Below, one piece after another: positions 62,673 through 64,000 of a stretch of 64,000 nucleotides of DNA. The translations under genes and the position numbers were made by a program. This DNA comes from Saprospira sp. CCB-QB6 (lineage in GTDB: Bacteria; Bacteroidota; Bacteroidia; Chitinophagales; Saprospiraceae): assembly GCF_028464065.1 (NCBI RefSeq), contig NZ_CP116808.1:62001-126000 (forward strand), in the 5' to 3' direction. The number at the start of each line of letters is the position of its first letter. The first letter of the stretch is position 1. The notes under the pieces were generated by a model that searched no databases, was not told the DNA's origin, and saw only the letters and a list, made by a program, of their open reading frames with translations.

Positions 62673-63164
62673 CTATTCTAAATAATATGTACCTATAGAA
62701 ATTTGTCCATCCTCTTTTTCAATAGCTCTATATCCAATTTTATTTCCATTTATTTCTACACTAAGGTTTATAGCTCCATTAAAACCCTTTTCTCCTTTTC
62801 GAGGCAAAGAGACACTTCCATTATTAATTTTGGACTCTAAATCCATAAGAATTCCACTTTCAACTTCATCCATTGTTAATCCAGTATCTCTTACATCTCC
62901 TGAGCGGTGAGAGCGATTATAACCATGCCCAGACTTAATTTGTACGCTTTTTCCATTATTTAATTTTGTGGTTCTTATCAAGTTTTTTCCTGATCCACTT
63001 TTTGTAAATGTAAATGGACAAGGCCCACTATTATGCACTAAAACTTCTAAATCACTAACATAGTAGGTATGGAAGCCTTCAACTGTAAAATTATAGACCT
63101 CAAAAGATCCTTCCTCTACAACTATAGAGTCGATAGCTTTCTGATTATGCCCATAAAGATACAA
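62673..63164 (-). pseudogene. Cassette F, C-terminal part: end of HINT domain and toxin
   Basis: About 163 residues in the same frame as the upstream half and separated from it by a single TGA. It begins with the second half of a HINT domain (YNFTVEGFHTYYVSDLEVLVHN, ending in the conserved VHN) and continues into a toxin domain of about 115 residues with GHGYNRSHRSGDVRDTGLT, reminiscent of BECR-fold RNase tips (weak). Without read-through the ATG at 63,164 would give a HINT-less fragment. Confidence 0.65.
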
Positions 63165-63191
63165 ACTATCCCCTGGACTTAGGTTACCTGC

Positions 63192-64000
63192 TCACACCCA
63201 TACAGAATTACTATAAAACGGGTGATCTGTTGTTGTTTCTATTTTTTCTCCTGCTATGTATATATGAAGCAGGCTATCTCTTTGATAGTTTGCTAGAGCC
63301 GTAACTTGTTTTAAGTTTTCTACCCTACTGCTATCATTAAAAGCCCATACATAATCCCCTACGGCTATTTCTGAGATATTTTTATACCCTTTTTCTGTTT
63401 TTATCAAGGTTGATCCAGTAAAACAACCACAGGGTATTACTTGTTTTGCCGTAACTACAACCTCATCTATCCAGTTCGCTTTCCGAATCGATTTAGCTGC
63501 CCGACCTACTTTGGACAAACCACTTACCCCCAATTTTGAAGCCCCTGCAGTTACACCCTCTATTACTAAATCTTTTCCTACTCGTTGTGCAGATTCCTCA
63601 AACCGTTTCCGATCAATTTCATAATTTGTTCCAAAAAACTGATTACTAAAGATCTCAGCTGCAGTTCCATAAATTGTGCCTGCATCCTTAATTGTTTGCA
63701 TATTGCCATCCCAGACCCTAGATACTGTTCCCAAAGGATCTTTTACAGCCTCTTTAAGACCTTCAGCCGTTTCCTTCGCGAATTTAGTCGCTGCGTTACC
63801 TATACTTGCAAAATCTCGTTTTATCTCTGACCACTCTCTCCCCTCTAAATCTATCCCATCAATCACCCGATTCTCTGCAAAAGCATAACAGCTATTCCAA
63901 GGGTAATCCGGCGCAAGTGGGTCCACAGACAAAAAGCGGCCAACTCTCGCATCATGGACACGATACTTAAACACCACTCCCATATCAGGATCCTCCTCTT
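63192..64000 (-). pseudogene. Cassette F, N-terminal part: RHS core and HINT, cut by in-frame TGA and by the window edge
   Basis: The frame enters from the right edge with RHS core (FKYRVHDARVGRFLSVDP), a helical pre-toxin linker (about 45-180) and the first half of a HINT domain (CFTGSTLIKTEKGYKNISEI...DHPFYS, the nucleophile-type Cys and the TxxH block intact). It stops at TGA (63,194-63,192) exactly where HINT domains continue WVxAxxLxPGD, and the reading resumes AGNLSPGD in the same frame. So this is a nonsense mutation in one gene, or a sequencing error. Confidence 0.7.

Noticed and set aside
63192-63194. TGA read as selenocysteine
   Set aside because: HINT domains have no Sec at this position, and no SECIS-like hairpin is evident immediately downstream.
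1-64000. tRNA or rRNA genes
   Set aside because: I looked for T-loop (GGTTCRANTCC) and acceptor-stem patterns and found none that fold; no rRNA-like sequence is present.

Overview
The window looks like chromosomal DNA of a gliding, predatory-type Bacteroidota, most like Saprospira (genus inferred, not proven). The evidence is a type IX secretion (T9SS) sorting domain, a GldF-like permease, a TonB-dependent receptor paired with a DUF4249 lipoprotein, Bacteroidota -7 promoter boxes (TAnnTTTG), and a very abundant family of GC-rich intergenic elements.

Positions 1-49,100 are mostly ordinary housekeeping and envelope genes in short operons. They include an acyltransferase, a DnaQ-like exonuclease, the two subunits of a 3-oxoacid CoA-transferase, rpsU, three paralogous STAS-like proteins, a 1283-residue T9SS cargo, a gldF/acetyltransferase operon and a leaderless multidomain peptidoglycan hydrolase. 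Further along come queA, thyA, a glycosyltransferase, an RluE-like pseudouridine synthase, an orphan mcrC, riboflavin synthase, panB, mltG, a three-gene minus-strand operon (FAD oxidoreductase, DUF4105, endonuclease/phosphatase), TolC, two phasin-like proteins and an IMPDH/GMPR-family enzyme. The last part holds malic enzyme, an M1 aminopeptidase, the TonB receptor/DUF4249 pair, a ZIP transporter, a Ras-like GTPase and a DPP-IV-type peptidase. Almost every second intergenic space carries a 110-170 bp GC-rich element (called REP here). It has a conserved skeleton, hairpins that vary between copies, and ends that stay complementary to each other.

Positions about 49,100-64,000, all on the minus strand, are an accessory island made of six consecutive RHS-core/toxin/immunity cassettes (F to A from the right edge leftwards), plus two toxin-less small genes at the far end. 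Cassettes A-D begin at the same RHS codon, just downstream of an in-frame TAA, with no ATG or visible ribosome binding site, so they look like silent donor tips for a full-length RHS gene elsewhere. Predicted warheads are an M91-like metallopeptidase (A), an ADP-ribosyltransferase-like domain (B), a GH24-type lysozyme (C), a metzincin (D), an unrecognised domain (E), and a HINT-linked domain interrupted by a stop codon (F). Immunity partners of A, C, D and E have lipoprotein or membrane signals, and those of B and F do not, which fits the likely target compartments.

The cassettes are separated by composite spacers: a REP, a two-hairpin module, and often a second REP in inverted orientation. 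Cassettes B and D, and the gldF operon far away, are bracketed by REP copies that match each other as inverted repeats. The most interesting hypothesis in this window is that the REP elements mark the boundaries of exchangeable gene units.
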